Part shown: piece after piece, positions 42,490 through 52,615 of the stretch | How the letters are laid out: every line of letters starts with the position of its first letter | Numbering within the stretch: position 1 is the stretch's first letter | Origin: Rufibacter roseus | Lineage (GTDB): Bacteria; Bacteroidota; Bacteroidia; Cytophagales; Hymenobacteraceae | NCBI RefSeq assembly: GCF_001647285.1 | Contig: NZ_LRML01000003.1 | Location: forward strand, 372,001-436,000 | Reading direction: 5' to 3' | Length of the DNA stretch: 64,000 nucleotides | The notes under the pieces: model-generated | Seen by the model: the letters and a program-made list of their open reading frames with translations, nothing else | Told to the model about the DNA's origin: nothing | Database searches by the model: none | Position numbers and translations under genes: made by a program

Positions 42490-42759
42490 TTACCAACTAG
42501 CCTTCGTTACTCCAGGAATCTTACCTGCTGAGGCCATTTCTCTGAAAGTCACACGTGAAATACCGAACTTTCTCATGTATCCTCTTGGTCTTCCAGTCAA
42601 TTTGCATCTGTTGTGTAAACGAACTGGAGAAGCATTCTTAGGCAGTTTGTCCAAACCTTCATAATCACCAGCAGCCTTTAAAGCGGCACGCTTCGCAGCG
42701 TACTTGGCAACTAGTTTTTGTCTTTTAAGCTCTCTCGCTTTGATCGATTCTTTAGCCAT
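42490..42759 (-). CDS. rpsN: Ribosomal protein S14, zinc-free form
   Basis: An 89-residue small-subunit head protein. It is the long form ([20 protein letters not shown] onward) without the CxxC pairs of zinc-binding S14; the C-terminal [20 protein letters not shown] is conserved. Like L36 here, it does not need zinc. 4 bases after rplE. Confidence 0.96.
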   Translation of the reverse strand: MAKESIKARELKRQKLVAKYAAKRAALKAAGDYEGLDKLPKNASPVRLHNRCKLTGRPRGYMRKFGISRVTFREMASAGKIPGVTKASW

Positions 42760-42763
42760 TTTC

Positions 42764-43315
42764 TTATTTCTTTAAATTAGCGAAAGGCAAACCAAAAGCT
42801 CTTAAAAGCTCTAGGCTTTCTTCATCTGTGGTAGCAGTAGTAACAAAAGTAATATCCATACCAGCAATAGCTTTGATTTTATCTATGCTTATTTCTGGAA
42901 AAATGATTTGCTCCTTAACGCCTAACGTATAGTTGCCGCGGCCATCAAAACCTTTGTCACTGATACCTTTAAAGTCTCTTACCCGAGGCAAGGCAACAGT
43001 TACCAAACGATCTAAAAACTCATACATTTTCTCACCTCTAAGAGTAACTCTAGCCCCGATAGGCATACCTTCTCTTAATTTGAAGTTTGAAATTGAATTT
43101 TTCGCTTTTGTTTGAACTGCTTTTTGACCAGCAATGATGGTTAGCTCTTCTACTCCAATATCAACCAGCTTTTTGTCAGCCACTGCATTACCAATACCTC
43201 TATTAATGCTGATCTTGGTAATTTTTGGTACTTGCATTATGCTCTTGTATTGAAATTTTTCTTTCAATGCAGGCACAATTTCTTTTGTATATTTATCTTT
43301 AAGTCTAGCTGCCAT
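42764..43315 (-). CDS. rplE: Ribosomal protein L5
   Basis: A 183-residue 5S rRNA-binding protein in the central protuberance that bridges to S13. The segments [40 protein letters not shown] and [20 protein letters not shown] are typical. 1 base after rplX. Confidence 0.97.
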   Translation of the reverse strand: MAARLKDKYTKEIVPALKEKFQYKSIMQVPKITKISINRGIGNAVADKKLVDIGVEELTIIAGQKAVQTKAKNSISNFKLREGMPIGARVTLRGEKMYEFLDRLVTVALPRVRDFKGISDKGFDGRGNYTLGVKEQIIFPEISIDKIKAIAGMDITFVTTATTDEESLELLRAFGLPFANLKK

Positions 43316-43316
43316 T

Positions 43317-43640
43317 TTAGATTAAGTTTCCGGTTTTCTTAGAGTAACGCTGAAGCTTTCCATCATCGTTCAGCTTCTTACCAGATCTAGTAGCTACGTT
43401 GGTTGCTGGCTCTACTAACATGACATTGCTGGCGTGTATAGGAGCTTCAACTTTAACGATTCCGCCGTTAGGATTCTTTGCACTTGGCTTTTGGTGCTTA
43501 GACACAAAGTTTACACCCTCTACTAAAACTTTCTGCTTTTCAACAAGCACAGAAGTTACTGTTCCGGTTTTACCTTTGTCATCACCAGCGATTACTTTTA
43601 CAGTATCGCCTTTCTTTACATGAAGTTTATGCTTTGACAT
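43317..43640 (-). CDS. rplX: Ribosomal protein L24
   Basis: A 107-residue assembly initiator of the large subunit with an N-terminal KOW motif ([20 protein letters not shown]) and the usual [20 protein letters not shown]. 20 bases after rplN and 1 before rplE. Confidence 0.97.
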   Translation of the reverse strand: MSKHKLHVKKGDTVKVIAGDDKGKTGTVTSVLVEKQKVLVEGVNFVSKHQKPSAKNPNGGIVKVEAPIHASNVMLVEPATNVATRSGKKLNDDGKLQRYSKKTGNLI

Positions 43641-43660
43641 TTCTTTTTCTCTTCTCGTTT

Positions 43661-44029
43661 TTATAATACTTCCGGAGCCAAAGAAACAATTTTCATAAAC
43701 TGTCTTTCACGTAACTCACGGGCTACAGGCCCAAAAATACGCGTACCACGTGGCTCATCGTTGTTGTTCAATAACACAGCTGCGTTATCATCAAAACGAA
43801 TATAAGATCCATCTTTACGACGAACTTCTTTCTTGGTGCGAACAATTACTGCTTTAGTAACAGTTCCTTTTTTAACGTTGCCTGAAGAAAGAGCAGATTT
43901 TACGGTAACAACAATTTTATCACCAACTGAGGCATATTTCTTACCTGTACCTCCTAATACACGGATGCACAGAACCTCTTTTGCTCCGCTGTTATCAGCA
44001 ACACTAAGTCTTGATTCTTGTTGTATCAT
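43661..44029 (-). CDS. rplN: Ribosomal protein L14
   Basis: A 122-residue large-subunit interface protein. [20 protein letters not shown] and the C-terminal [20 protein letters not shown] are conserved and the length is the usual one. 1 base after rpsQ. Confidence 0.98.
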   Translation of the reverse strand: MIQQESRLSVADNSGAKEVLCIRVLGGTGKKYASVGDKIVVTVKSALSSGNVKKGTVTKAVIVRTKKEVRRKDGSYIRFDDNAAVLLNNNDEPRGTRIFGPVARELRERQFMKIVSLAPEVL

Positions 44030-44030
44030 C

Positions 44031-44288
44031 TTATTTCGCTCTTTCTACTATTTCTATTAAGCGCCAGCATTTGTTTTTGCTCAATGGTCTTATCTCCATG
44101 ATGCGAACAGTATCACCGATACCACATTCGTTGTTTTCATCATGAGCCATGAACTTTTTAGACTTGGAAACAAATTTCCCATACATTGGGTGTTTCACTT
44201 TGCTTTCAACAAGAACGGTGATAGACTTATCCATCTTGTTGCTTACCACTCGTCCAGTTTTTTCTTTTCTTAGATTTCTCGTCTCCAT
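44031..44288 (-). CDS. rpsQ: Ribosomal protein S17
   Basis: An 85-residue OB-fold protein binding the 5' domain of 16S rRNA. It has [20 protein letters not shown], followed by a conserved [20 protein letters not shown] and [20 protein letters not shown]. 12 bases after rpmC. Confidence 0.97.
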   Translation of the reverse strand: METRNLRKEKTGRVVSNKMDKSITVLVESKVKHPMYGKFVSKSKKFMAHDENNECGIGDTVRIMEIRPLSKNKCWRLIEIVERAK

Positions 44289-44300
44289 GGATTTCTCTTA

Positions 44301-44495
44301 TTAGCCATTGAGCTCTAGAGAACGAAGTTGAGTCTCTAGTCTGGCGATGGTTTTTCTTGTATGCTTAATTCTGCTAGGGTTTTCTAGAGGAGAAATAGCA
44401 TGCGCGAACTTTAGGTTCTGCAAGTTATTTCTTTCGGTTGTCAATTGCTCTTTTACCTCTTGGAGGGATAGAGCTGTTATCTCAGCTTGCTTCAT
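44301..44495 (-). CDS. rpmC: Ribosomal protein L29
   Basis: A 64-residue two-helix protein near the exit tunnel that helps dock trigger factor and SRP. EITALSLQEVKEQLTTERNN and HAISPLENPSRIKHTRKTIA fit L29. 2 bases after rplP. Confidence 0.95.
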   Translation of the reverse strand: MKQAEITALSLQEVKEQLTTERNNLQNLKFAHAISPLENPSRIKHTRKTIARLETQLRSLELNG

Positions 44496-44497
44496 GG

Positions 44498-44920
44498 CTA
44501 TTTCTCTACGTAATCTCTACGTACTACAAATTTTGTTCTTACAGGTAGCTTTTGAGCAGCCAGTCTTAAAGACTCTTGCGCCACTTCCAAAGACACACCA
44601 TCTGATTCAAACATAATGGTGCCTGGTTTTACAACGGCTACCCAATATTCTGGAGAACCTTTACCTTTACCCATACGAACCTCTGCAGGTTTTTTGGTAA
44701 TAGGTTTATCTGGGAAGATTCTAATCCACACTTGGCCTTCACGCTTCATTGCACGGGTCATGGCAATACGAGCTGCTTCAATTTGCCGACTGGTGATCCA
44801 AGAAGCTTCTAATGATTTAATGGCGAAAGAACCAAAGGAAATTGTACTTCCTCTATGCGCAAGACCGTGCACACGGCCCTTTTGCATCTTTCTATATTTC
44901 GTCCGTTTTGGCTGTAACAT
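44498..44920 (-). CDS. rplP: Ribosomal protein L16
   Basis: A 140-residue protein near the A-site tRNA elbow. It begins [20 protein letters not shown] and carries [20 protein letters not shown] and the motif [19 protein letters not shown]. 27 bases after rpsC. Confidence 0.98.
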   Translation of the reverse strand: MLQPKRTKYRKMQKGRVHGLAHRGSTISFGSFAIKSLEASWITSRQIEAARIAMTRAMKREGQVWIRIFPDKPITKKPAEVRMGKGKGSPEYWVAVVKPGTIMFESDGVSLEVAQESLRLAAQKLPVRTKFVVRRDYVEK

Positions 44921-44947
44921 TTCTTAATTTACCTAAAGGTTGAACAA

Positions 44948-45709
44948 CTACTTGCGCTTGCGCTTTTGAGCAGCGTCAGGGCGTTTGCGATCGTTACGAC
45001 GATCACCTCTTTCACCTCTTTCATTACGCGAGCCAGAAGAAGGACCACCAGCCTGTTGGCCAGCATTAGGAGAAAGATCTCTTTTACCAAAAACTTCTCC
45101 TTTAAAGATCCACACTTTAATACCTAATTTACCATATACTGTCTGTGCTTCAGATAATGCATAGTCAATATCAGCTCTTAAAGTATGTAAAGGAGTACGT
45201 CCTTCTTTATAATGTTCAGTACGTGCCATTTCAGCACCACCTAAACGGCCGGATACCTGAATTTTGATACCTTCAGCACCTACTCTTATAGCAGAAGCAA
45301 TTGCTTGCTTCATAGCTCTTCTAAAAGAGATTCTAGCTTGTAATTGCTGAGCAACTGATTCGCCTACCAATTTAGCATCTAATTCAGGACGCTTGATTTC
45401 GAAGATGTTGATTTGTACATCTTTGTTGGTAACCTTTTTCAGTTCTTCTTTAATTTTATCTACTTCCTGACCACCTTTACCGATAACAACACCTGGTCTT
45501 GCAGTATTGATGGTGATAGTGATTCTTTTAAGAGTTCTCTCGATAATAATTTTAGAGATACCTCCTTTAGGAATACGAGCTAAAATATATTTTCTGATTT
45601 TTTCGTCCTCGATCAGTTTATCAGCGAAATCCTTGCCTCCGAACCAATTAGAGTCCCAGCCTTTTACTATACCTAATCTAAGGCCTACTGGATTAACTTT
45701 TTGTCCCAT
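44948..45709 (-). CDS. rpsC: Ribosomal protein S3
   Basis: A 253-residue small-subunit protein at the mRNA entry. The KH domain ([20 protein letters not shown], then [15 protein letters not shown]) and the C-terminal domain ([20 protein letters not shown]) are standard. A disordered tail of about 40 residues, rich in Arg, Gly, Asn and Asp and ending AAQKRKRK, extends beyond the usual length. 8 bases after rplV. Confidence 0.97.
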   Translation of the reverse strand: MGQKVNPVGLRLGIVKGWDSNWFGGKDFADKLIEDEKIRKYILARIPKGGISKIIIERTLKRITITINTARPGVVIGKGGQEVDKIKEELKKVTNKDVQINIFEIKRPELDAKLVGESVAQQLQARISFRRAMKQAIASAIRVGAEGIKIQVSGRLGGAEMARTEHYKEGRTPLHTLRADIDYALSEAQTVYGKLGIKVWIFKGEVFGKRDLSPNAGQQAGGPSSGSRNERGERGDRRNDRKRPDAAQKRKRK

Positions 45710-45717
45710 TCTTACAG

Positions 45718-46104
45718 CTATTTGGATTCGTTAGATTTAGATGATTCAACTGTCTCAACTTCTTCTTTTGAATCAATCACAAGAGTTACATGGTTTGATC
45801 TTTTTCTGATTCTATGTCCTCTACCTTGTGGGGCAGGACGTAGTCTCTTCAGCATTTTGCCTTCATCTACTCTAATTTCTTTGATAAAAAGATTAGCGTC
45901 TTCGATACGGGCATCTTCATTGGCAGCTTGCCAGTTTGATAAAGCAGAAAGGATAAGCTTTTCTAACTTAGGTGCTCCGGAATTCGGCTGGAATTTCAAT
46001 AATCCTAAAGCGCGAACAACGCTTTTGCCGCGAATCAAGTTCGCTACCAATCTCATTTTCCGTGGTGAGCTTGGTACGTTATTTAATTTAGCTACCGCTT
46101 CCAT
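45718..46104 (-). CDS. rplV: Ribosomal protein L22
   Basis: A 128-residue protein lining the exit tunnel and site of macrolide-resistance changes in other bacteria. [20 protein letters not shown] and [20 protein letters not shown] are conserved. A short acidic and serine-rich tail follows. Its start overlaps the rpsS stop by one base. Confidence 0.97.
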   Translation of the reverse strand: MEAVAKLNNVPSSPRKMRLVANLIRGKSVVRALGLLKFQPNSGAPKLEKLILSALSNWQAANEDARIEDANLFIKEIRVDEGKMLKRLRPAPQGRGHRIRKRSNHVTLVIDSKEEVETVESSKSNESK

Positions 46105-46382
46105 TATCTCTTACCTTTATCCTTTTTAGCAATATGGCCTCTAAAGTTTCTAGTAGGAGCAAACTCTCCCAACTTATGGCCTACCATATTTTCAGTCACG
46201 TACACAGGAATAAATTTATTTCCATTATGTACAGCAAATGTATGACCTACGAAATCTGGAGAAATCATAGAACGTCTTGACCAAGTTTTGATCACAGATT
46301 TCTTACCTGACTCTTCCATTGTTTGCACTTTTCTATCGAGCCTAAAGTCAATATAAGGCCCTTTTTTTAATGATCTTGCCAT
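46104..46382 (-). CDS. rpsS: Ribosomal protein S19
   Basis: A 92-residue small-subunit head protein contacting L5 and the A-site t[23 protein letters not shown] and the C-terminal [20 protein letters not shown] are typical. 3 bases after rplB; its last base is shared with the rplV start. Confidence 0.97.
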   Translation of the reverse strand: MARSLKKGPYIDFRLDRKVQTMEESGKKSVIKTWSRRSMISPDFVGHTFAVHNGNKFIPVYVTENMVGHKLGEFAPTRNFRGHIAKKDKGKR

Positions 46383-46385
46383 TAC

Positions 46386-47210
46386 CTATTTTTTCCTTCT
46401 ATTAACAATCAGGTTCTCAGAATATTTGTTTTTATTTCTGGTTTTCTGTCCTTTAGAGTACAGACCATTACGAGATCTTGGGTGACCTCCAGAAGATTTA
46501 CCTTCACCACCACCCATTGGGTGATCAACAGGGTTCATGGCAACACCTCTTACTCTTGGTCTAATACCTTTCCATCTGCTACGTCCAGCTTTTCCAAGCT
46601 TCACGTTCATATGGTCTGCATTAGATACTGTTCCTACAGTGGCAAGGCAGTTAACCAACACCATTCTCATTTCACCTGAAGGCAATTTCAAAGTAGCATA
46701 ACGACCTTCGCGGGCTACTAACTGCGCATAAGATCCAGCGCTTCTAGCTAAAACAGCTCCTTGGCCTGGTGCTAACTCTATGTTGTGTACAATTGTACCT
46801 AAAGGAATATCAGAAAGTGGCAAAGCATTACCTACTTCTGGAGCTACACCTGGACCTGATACTACTGTTGCATCCACAGCCAAGCCTGTTGGAGCAATTA
46901 TGTAGCTCTTTTCTCCATCCGCGTAATACAACAGTGCTATACGCGCTGTTCTGTTCGGATCGTATTCAATCGCTTTAACAGTTGCAGGAACTCCATATTT
47001 CGTTCTTTTGAAATCGATAATACGGAATCTTTTTTTGTGACCACCACCAATGTAGCGCATGGTCATTCTTCCTGAATTGTTGCGTCCACCAGATTTTTTC
47101 TTGGATGCCAACAAAGATTTCTCAGGCTCGCTCTTCGTAATTTCAGTGAAGGCAGGCGCTATTCTAAATCTTTGACCTGGTGTTGTCGGTCTTAGTTTTT
47201 TTAATGCCAT
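46386..47210 (-). CDS. rplB: Ribosomal protein L2
   Basis: A 274-residue core protein of the peptidyl transferase region. [20 protein letters not shown] near the N-terminus and [20 protein letters not shown] near the C-terminus, with the conserved histidine, are diagnostic. 12 bases after rplW and 3 before rpsS. Confidence 0.98.
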   Translation of the reverse strand: MALKKLRPTTPGQRFRIAPAFTEITKSEPEKSLLASKKKSGGRNNSGRMTMRYIGGGHKKRFRIIDFKRTKYGVPATVKAIEYDPNRTARIALLYYADGEKSYIIAPTGLAVDATVVSGPGVAPEVGNALPLSDIPLGTIVHNIELAPGQGAVLARSAGSYAQLVAREGRYATLKLPSGEMRMVLVNCLATVGTVSNADHMNVKLGKAGRSRWKGIRPRVRGVAMNPVDHPMGGGEGKSSGGHPRSRNGLYSKGQKTRNKNKYSENLIVNRRKK

Positions 47211-47222
47211 TCTAGTATGTGC

Positions 47223-47510
47223 TTATATACCGCTATAGAAATCGATTACTTCCCCTTCTTTCAAAGTGACAATCGCCTTCTTAGAGGATGCTGTACGTCC
47301 TGTTACAACACCAGATTTTGTGTTGCGAGACTTTAATTTTCCTTGGGTTCTCATAGTAGAGATTTTCTCTACTGTTACACCGTAACGTGACTGAATAGCC
47401 TTTTTAATTTCAATTTTATTGGCTTTTCTATCTACTTCAAAAGCATATTTTCCTACTTCATTAAGAGCAGTAAGCTTTTCAGTAAGCAAAGGTCTTTTAA
47501 GAATGCTCAT
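47223..47510 (-). CDS. rplW: Ribosomal protein L23
   Basis: A 95-residue exit-tunnel protein and docking point of trigger factor. It begins MSILKRPLLTEKLTALNEVG and has the YAFEVDRKANKIEIKKAI strand and VEKISTMRTQGKLKSRNTKS. Its start overlaps the rplD stop by one base. Confidence 0.97.
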   Translation of the reverse strand: MSILKRPLLTEKLTALNEVGKYAFEVDRKANKIEIKKAIQSRYGVTVEKISTMRTQGKLKSRNTKSGVVTGRTASSKKAIVTLKEGEVIDFYSGI

Positions 47511-48142
47511 TATTTCTTTGCGTAAATTTCTTCAAAAATAGAAAGAGATTCCTCTAAACAGATTACTCTGTCAGCATTCAACAAATCATAAGTTGTTAAT
47601 GCCGCTGGAGTTGCCACCTTTACTTTAGGTAAGTTTCTGCTTGAAAGAACTACATTCTTGTCAGCTTCTTTGGTTACTACAAGAGTTTTGCGAGCAGAAA
47701 CGTTCAAGCTATCTAGAACGGCCGCAAAAGAACTTGTTTTAGGAGTATCTATTACTAAGTTGTCTAGCAACACCAATCTATCTTCTTTGGCTAAAGTAGA
47801 AAGGGCTGACAATCTTGCTAAAGATTTTAATTTCTTATTTAACTTAAAGCTGTAGTTTCTTGGTCTTGGTCCAAATACGCGACCACCACCTACAAAAATT
47901 GGAGCTTTTAATGAACCAGCTCTTGCGCCACCAGTTCCCTTTTGGCGCTTGATCTTTTTAGTAGAACCTGCTACTTCATTGCGTTCCTTCGCTTTGTGTG
48001 TTCCCTGACGCTGATTGGCTAAATACTGCTTTACGTCAAGATACATTGCGTGCTCATTAGGTTCTACCCCGAACACCGACTCAGGAAGAGTTACTTTTCT
48101 TCCGGTATCTTGTCCTTTACTATTGAAAACTGATATGTCCAT
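47510..48142 (-). CDS. rplD: Ribosomal protein L4
   Basis: A 210-residue tunnel protein that in E. coli also represses the S10 operon. The segments MDISVFNSKGQDTGRKVTLP and the loop TKKIKRQKGTGGARAGSLKA, then FVGGGRVFGPRPRNYSFKLN are typical. I chose the ATG at 48142, since the alternative TTG at 48154 would overlap rplC. 1 base after rplC. Confidence 0.97.
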   Translation of the reverse strand: MDISVFNSKGQDTGRKVTLPESVFGVEPNEHAMYLDVKQYLANQRQGTHKAKERNEVAGSTKKIKRQKGTGGARAGSLKAPIFVGGGRVFGPRPRNYSFKLNKKLKSLARLSALSTLAKEDRLVLLDNLVIDTPKTSSFAAVLDSLNVSARKTLVVTKEADKNVVLSSRNLPKVKVATPAALTTYDLLNADRVICLEESLSIFEEIYAKK

Positions 48143-48143
48143 C

Positions 48144-48764
48144 TTATTTCTCAACTACAATAAATGAATTTTTAGCGCCAGGTATTGAACCGCTTACTAC
48201 TAGTACATTTTGTTCTGCCAACACGCGTAAAACTCGTAAGTTTTCGATTTTCACACGCTCTCCACCTGTTCTACCTGCCATGCGCATACCTTTGAATACT
48301 CTTGAAGGCCAAGAGCAGGCACCAATTGAACCAGGGTGTCTTGCTCTGTTGTGCTGACCGTGCGTTTGACCACCAACACCAGCAAAATTATGGCGCTTAA
48401 CAACTCCTTGAAAACCCTTACCTTTTGAGGTACCTACCACATCTACAAATTCTCCTTCATCGAAGATTGACACATTTACCTCAGCACCTAACGTGTAAGA
48501 AGCAACATCATCTTCTCTGAATTCTACCAGCTTCTTCTTTGCGGTAGTATTTGCTTTAGCAAAGTGACCAGCAAGCGCCTTGCTTGTTCTTTTTACTTTC
48601 TTCTCTCCGTACCCAAGCTGCACAGCGGTATAACCGTCTGTCTCCTGCGTTTTAACCTGAGTTACTACGCATGGTCCTGCTTGAATCAAAGTACAGGCCA
48701 CGCTCTTCCCATCAGGAGTGAAGAGGCTTGTCATTCCGATTTTCTTACCGATAATTCCAGGCAT
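48144..48764 (-). CDS. rplC: Ribosomal protein L3
   Basis: A 206-residue early-assembly protein reaching toward the peptidyl transferase centre. [40 protein letters not shown] and the segment [20 protein letters not shown] are standard. It is first in its operon, 433 bases from rpsJ, with a promoter-like pair upstream at 48823-48853 and a small hairpin in the leader. Confidence 0.97.
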   Translation of the reverse strand: MPGIIGKKIGMTSLFTPDGKSVACTLIQAGPCVVTQVKTQETDGYTAVQLGYGEKKVKRTSKALAGHFAKANTTAKKKLVEFREDDVASYTLGAEVNVSIFDEGEFVDVVGTSKGKGFQGVVKRHNFAGVGGQTHGQHNRARHPGSIGACSWPSRVFKGMRMAGRTGGERVKIENLRVLRVLAEQNVLVVSGSIPGAKNSFIVVEK

Positions 48765-49148
48765 TCTACTTTTTTATTTAAACAATTAACACTATATCCC
48801 ACTCGGGATTATTTAGGGAGTGCAAAGTTCTATATTTAATTTTTATTTTACAAGCTATCCTAAATTATTTGTTCTCAGTTACTAATGTTCTTTCTGCTTA
48901 TTACCTGCTTTTACTCACTTTTTATCTTTTTTACTTTCATTTCTTTATTGTATCCTCTGCACATCTACTTTTTTATATCACCCTTCATGTTTTTTTCTTA
49001 CTCTATTTCTTTTCTTACTATTTTTTATATTAAATAATTCGCAATAGATTAAGTCATAGTAGTCTCTATTTAGATGGATTACCAACTCTTGCTATATCTT
49101 TTTCAATGTTTTTTTTTCACTATCACCTTTTCTGTTTTCCTTCCGCAT
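48765..49148 (-). promoter_or_regulatory. Long AT-rich leader/promoter region before rplC
   Basis: Together with the terminator this makes a 433-bp gap between rpsJ and rplC, genes often adjacent in other bacteria. Its nearer part holds a small hairpin (ATCCC-ACTC-GGGAT, 48796-48809) and a promoter-like pair at 48823-48853. The rest (about 48860-49148) is very AT-rich and pyrimidine-biased on the plus strand, hence purine-rich on the coding strand. I see no gene in it. Confidence 0.6.
48823..48853 (-). promoter_or_regulatory. Putative promoter of the rplC operon
   Basis: On the minus strand a TTG (48851-48853), a 20-base spacer and GAACTTTG (48823-48830), close to the Bacteroidota pattern TTTG-N19-21-TAnnTTTG except for the first base of the -7 box. 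The predicted transcript would have a leader of about 50 bases that includes the small ATCCC/GGGAT hairpin. Confidence 0.5.
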
Positions 49149-49149
49149 A

Positions 49150-49181
49150 AAAAAAGGGAGAGGTTTCCCTCTCCCTTTTTT
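49150..49181 (-). terminator. Terminator after rpsJ
   Basis: Perfect 14-bp stem AAAAAAGGGAGAGG (49150-49163) and complement (49168-49181), loop TTTC, beginning 17 bases past the rpsJ stop. It closes the rpsL-rpsG-fusA-rpsJ unit before rplC. Confidence 0.9.
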
Positions 49182-49197
49182 GTTCATTTGGTCTCTA

Positions 49198-49503
49198 TCA
49201 AACTTTGATTTCGACGTCAACTCCACTTGGCAATTCAAGTTTCATCAATGCATCTACTGTTTTTGATGAAGTAGAATAGATATCTACTAATCTCTTGTAG
49301 GTGCAAAGCTGGAATTGCTCTCTCGCTTTTTTGTTCACGTGTGGTGAACGTAAAACGGTGAATATATCTTTTTCAGTTGGCAACGGAATGGGACCACTTA
49401 CGATCGCACCAGTTGCTTTTACCGCTTTCACGATTTTCTCTGATGATTTATCTACCAGATTGTGATCGTAAGATTTCAGTTTGATTCTGATCTTTTGATT
49501 CAT
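49198..49503 (-). CDS. rpsJ: Ribosomal protein S10 / NusE
   Basis: A 101-residue small-subunit head protein that also acts as NusE in antitermination and NusG coupling. [20 protein letters not shown] and [20 protein letters not shown] are conserved. It ends the str unit 10 bases after fusA and is followed by a terminator, so it is separated from the rest of the S10 cluster. Confidence 0.97.
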   Translation of the reverse strand: MNQKIRIKLKSYDHNLVDKSSEKIVKAVKATGAIVSGPIPLPTEKDIFTVLRSPHVNKKAREQFQLCTYKRLVDIYSTSSKTVDALMKLELPSGVDVEIKV

Positions 49504-49513
49504 TCTATTTCAA

Positions 49514-51613
49514 CTATTTCGCTGTTCCTTTAATTTTTGCGATAATCCCATCTGCCAAGTTCTGTGGTACCTGCTCATAATGTGAGAAAGTAAGAGAGGC
49601 AGTTGCTCTACCAGAAGTGATAGTCCGTAGATCTGTTACGTATCCGAAAAGTTCTGACAAAGGTACATCTGCTTTTACTACTGTAGATGTTCCTTTTGTA
49701 TCCATACCTTTCATGATACCTCTTCTTCTGTTCAAGTCTCCTGTTACTGGACCAGTATATTCATCTGGAGTAACTACGTCAACTGCCATGATTGGCTCAA
49801 GTAACTTTGGAGCACATTGCTTTCCTGCTTCTTTGAACCCTTGACGAGCTGCTAATTCAAAGGATAATGAGTCAGAGTCTACATCGTGGAATGAACCGTG
49901 GAACAAACGCACTTTCATAGAGTCAACTGGGAAACCGGCTAAAATACCGTTCTTCATCGCCTCCTCAAACCCCTTTTGAATAGCTGGGATGAATTCTTTT
50001 GGAATCACACCACCAACAATAGCATTTTCAAATAGAAGGCCTTGCTTGTCATCATCACGTGGTCCAATGTTGAACACGATATCTGCAAACTTACCACGTC
50101 CACCTGACTGCTTCTTATACACCTCTCTGTGTTCAACAGTTTTGGTGATTGTTTCTTTATAAGCTACCTGTGGTGCACCCTGGTTCAGTTCTACCTTGAA
50201 CTCACGCTTCATCCGGTCTATGATGATCTCCAAGTGAAGCTCACCCATACCTCTTAGGATAGTCTGACCAGTCTCCTCGTCCGTGTTGACCTGTAACGTT
50301 GGATCCTCTTCAATAAGTTTGGCTATCGCCATACCCATTTTATCAGAGTCTGCCTGAGTTTTAGGCTCTATTGCATATCCAATTACTGGCTCTGGGAAAT
50401 CCATTGATTCCAGTACAATTTTTGCGTTCTGGTCGCAAAGTGTATCGCCTGTCTTGATATCTTTGAATCCTACTACCGCTCCAATATCACCAGCGCTCAG
50501 TCTTTCAATCTGATTCTGCTTATTTGCGTGCATCTGGAAGATGCGAGAGATACGCTCTTTGTTATTTGAGCGGGTATTGTATACGTAAGATCCTGACTCT
50601 AATACTCCAGAGTAAGCACGCACGAAACATAGACGGCCTACATATGGGTCTGTCGCAATTTTGAAAGCCAGACCTGAGAAAGGCTCAGATTCGCTAGGCT
50701 TACGCTTCACTTCTTCCCCAGTATCTGGGTTAGTACCAATGATGCTTTCCTTGTCCATTGGAGATGGGCAAAGTGCCATCACATAGTCAAGCATAGTTTG
50801 CACACCCTTGTTCTTGAATGAAGAACCGCAAAGCATTGGCACAATAGCCATATCAATGGTTGCTTTACGTAGAGCATTCAGAATCTCTTCTTCTGTAATA
50901 GAGTTTGGATCATCGAAGTATTTCTCCATCAATGACTCATCATACTCTGCTACCGCTTCTAAAAGCTTTTCTCTGTATTCTTCTGCCTCTTCAATCATAT
51001 CGTCAGGAATTGGCACTTCGGTAAAGGTCATCCCTTTATCATGCTCATTCCATTCAATACCTCTGAAGTTTACTAAGTCAACAACGCCTCTGAAGTTATC
51101 TTCAGAGCCTATTGGCAACTGAAGTGCAACGGCGTTACTTCCTAGCATTTCTTTCACTTGTTTACACACTGCAAGAAAATCAGCGCCAGAACGGTCCATT
51201 TTATTAACGAAACCGATACGGGCTACTTTGTAATTATCTGCTAGTCTCCAGTTTGTCTCTGACTGCGGCTCAACACCGTCAACAGCGCTAAACAAGAACA
51301 CTAAACCATCTAATACACGAAGAGAACGGTTTACTTCTACAGTGAAGTCAACGTGACCTGGTGTATCAATAATATTGATATGGTATTTGTCACCTCTGTA
51401 CTCCCAGTTAACTGTTGTAGCAGCAGAAGTAATGGTAATACCTCTTTCCTGCTCCTGCTCCATCCAGTCCATGGTGGCAGCTCCATCGTGCACCTCTCCT
51501 ATCTTGTGGCTAACGCCCGCATAGTAAAGAATACGCTCTGTAGTGGTTGTCTTACCGGCATCAATATGCGCAGCAATACCAATATTTCTTGTATATCTTA
51601 AATCTCTTGCCAT
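49514..51613 (-). CDS. fusA: Elongation factor G
   Basis: A 699-residue translational GTPase that drives translocation and, with RRF, ribosome recycling. GTPase motifs are intact: [17 protein letters not shown] (P-loop), DTPGHVDF and NKMDRSGAD; domain IV and V signatures ([36 protein letters not shown]) follow. 2 bases after rpsG and 10 before rpsJ. No second copy is in the window. Confidence 0.98.
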   Translation of the reverse strand: MARDLRYTRNIGIAAHIDAGKTTTTERILYYAGVSHKIGEVHDGAATMDWMEQEQERGITITSAATTVNWEYRGDKYHINIIDTPGHVDFTVEVNRSLRVLDGLVFLFSAVDGVEPQSETNWRLADNYKVARIGFVNKMDRSGADFLAVCKQVKEMLGSNAVALQLPIGSEDNFRGVVDLVNFRGIEWNEHDKGMTFTEVPIPDDMIEEAEEYREKLLEAVAEYDESLMEKYFDDPNSITEEEILNALRKATIDMAIVPMLCGSSFKNKGVQTMLDYVMALCPSPMDKESIIGTNPDTGEEVKRKPSESEPFSGLAFKIATDPYVGRLCFVRAYSGVLESGSYVYNTRSNNKERISRIFQMHANKQNQIERLSAGDIGAVVGFKDIKTGDTLCDQNAKIVLESMDFPEPVIGYAIEPKTQADSDKMGMAIAKLIEEDPTLQVNTDEETGQTILRGMGELHLEIIIDRMKREFKVELNQGAPQVAYKETITKTVEHREVYKKQSGGRGKFADIVFNIGPRDDDKQGLLFENAIVGGVIPKEFIPAIQKGFEEAMKNGILAGFPVDSMKVRLFHGSFHDVDSDSLSFELAARQGFKEAGKQCAPKLLEPIMAVDVVTPDEYTGPVTGDLNRRRGIMKGMDTKGTSTVVKADVPLSELFGYVTDLRTITSGRATASLTFSHYEQVPQNLADGIIAKIKGTAK

Positions 51614-51615
51614 TA

Positions 51616-52083
51616 CTAGAATCTGAAATGTGAGAAAGCTTTATTGGCTTCTGCCATTCTGTGAGTATCATCTTTTTTCTTCACAGCTGCGCCTTCTCCT
51701 TTGGCAGCCGCAATGATTTCGCCTGCCAGTTTATCCATCATTGTTTTTTCACCTCTCTTGCGAGCATAGGTGATCATCCATTTAATTCCAAGAGAAATCT
51801 TTCTATCCGGACGCACTTCAGTAGGCACCTGGAAAGTTGCACCACCCACACGGCGGCTTTTCACCTCTACACCTGGCATGATATTGTTCAATGCTTTCTT
51901 CCAGGTCTCAAGACCGTTCTCCTTAGTTCTTTTTTCAACTAAGTCACAAGCATCGTAAAATATCTTGTAAGCCACACTCTTTTTACCGTCTACCATTAGG
52001 TAGTTTACGAAACGGGTAACTAGAGTTTCTTTGTATTTTGGATCAGGAAGAAGAATTCTCTTCTTTGGTTTCGCTTTTCTCAT
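51616..52083 (-). CDS. rpsG: Ribosomal protein S7
   Basis: A 155-residue primary binder of the 3' domain of 16S rRNA near the E site. It begins [20 protein letters not shown], then [19 protein letters not shown], with [20 protein letters not shown] and [20 protein letters not shown]. 13 bases after rpsL and 2 before fusA. Confidence 0.97.
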   Translation of the reverse strand: MRKAKPKKRILLPDPKYKETLVTRFVNYLMVDGKKSVAYKIFYDACDLVEKRTKENGLETWKKALNNIMPGVEVKSRRVGGATFQVPTEVRPDRKISLGIKWMITYARKRGEKTMMDKLAGEIIAAAKGEGAAVKKKDDTHRMAEANKAFSHFRF

Positions 52084-52096
52084 TGTCTTAACTCAA

Positions 52097-52513
52097 TTAT
52101 TTTTTCTTACCGCCTTTACCTGCAGCTGCTGCTGGTTGACCTGGCTTCGGACGCTTAGCTCCGTACTTAGAACGGGACTGCAGACGGCCATTAACTCCAG
52201 CTGTATCCAGAGCACCACGGATAATGTGATATCTTACACCTGGTAAGTCTTTCACACGACCACCTCTGATTAGCACAATAGAGTGCTCTTGCAGATTGTG
52301 GCCTTCACCCGGAATATAGGCATTGACTTCTTTGCCGTTTGTCAAACGCACACGAGCCACTTTTCTCATTGCAGAGTTTGGCTTTTTAGGTGTGGTTGTG
52401 TAAACGCGCGTGCACACGCCACGTCTTTGTGGGCATGAGTCAAGGGCTGGGGATTTAGACTTAGATGTTAGCTTCTCTCTTCCCTTTCTTACTAATTGTT
52501 GTATAGTAGGCAT
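52097..52513 (-). CDS. rpsL: Ribosomal protein S12
   Basis: A 138-residue decoding-centre protein. The accuracy loops [20 protein letters not shown] and [20 protein letters not shown] keep the wild-type lysines linked to streptomycin sensitivity in other bacteria. A short Ala/Pro/Lys tail follows. It starts the str unit from a clear promoter at 52558-52589, which lies just past the DUF3467 gene. Confidence 0.98.
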   Translation of the reverse strand: MPTIQQLVRKGREKLTSKSKSPALDSCPQRRGVCTRVYTTTPKKPNSAMRKVARVRLTNGKEVNAYIPGEGHNLQEHSIVLIRGGRVKDLPGVRYHIIRGALDTAGVNGRLQSRSKYGAKRPKPGQPAAAAGKGGKKK

Positions 52514-52557
52514 TTACTAACTTTTTAAACTGATTTCTCTCTTCAAAAAATGGTTTG

Positions 52558-52589
52558 CAAAGGTATAAAATAAGCTTTGCAAATTCAAA
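52558..52589 (-). promoter_or_regulatory. Promoter of the rpsL operon
   Basis: On the minus strand TTTG (52586-52589), a 20-base spacer and TACCTTTG (52558-52565) followed by CA match the Bacteroidota consensus on both elements. It gives a leader of roughly 40 bases before rpsL and begins 27 bases past the DUF3467 stop. Confidence 0.75.
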
Positions 52590-52615
52590 GTTTTAATTCA
52601 TTAATTATTAATGGC

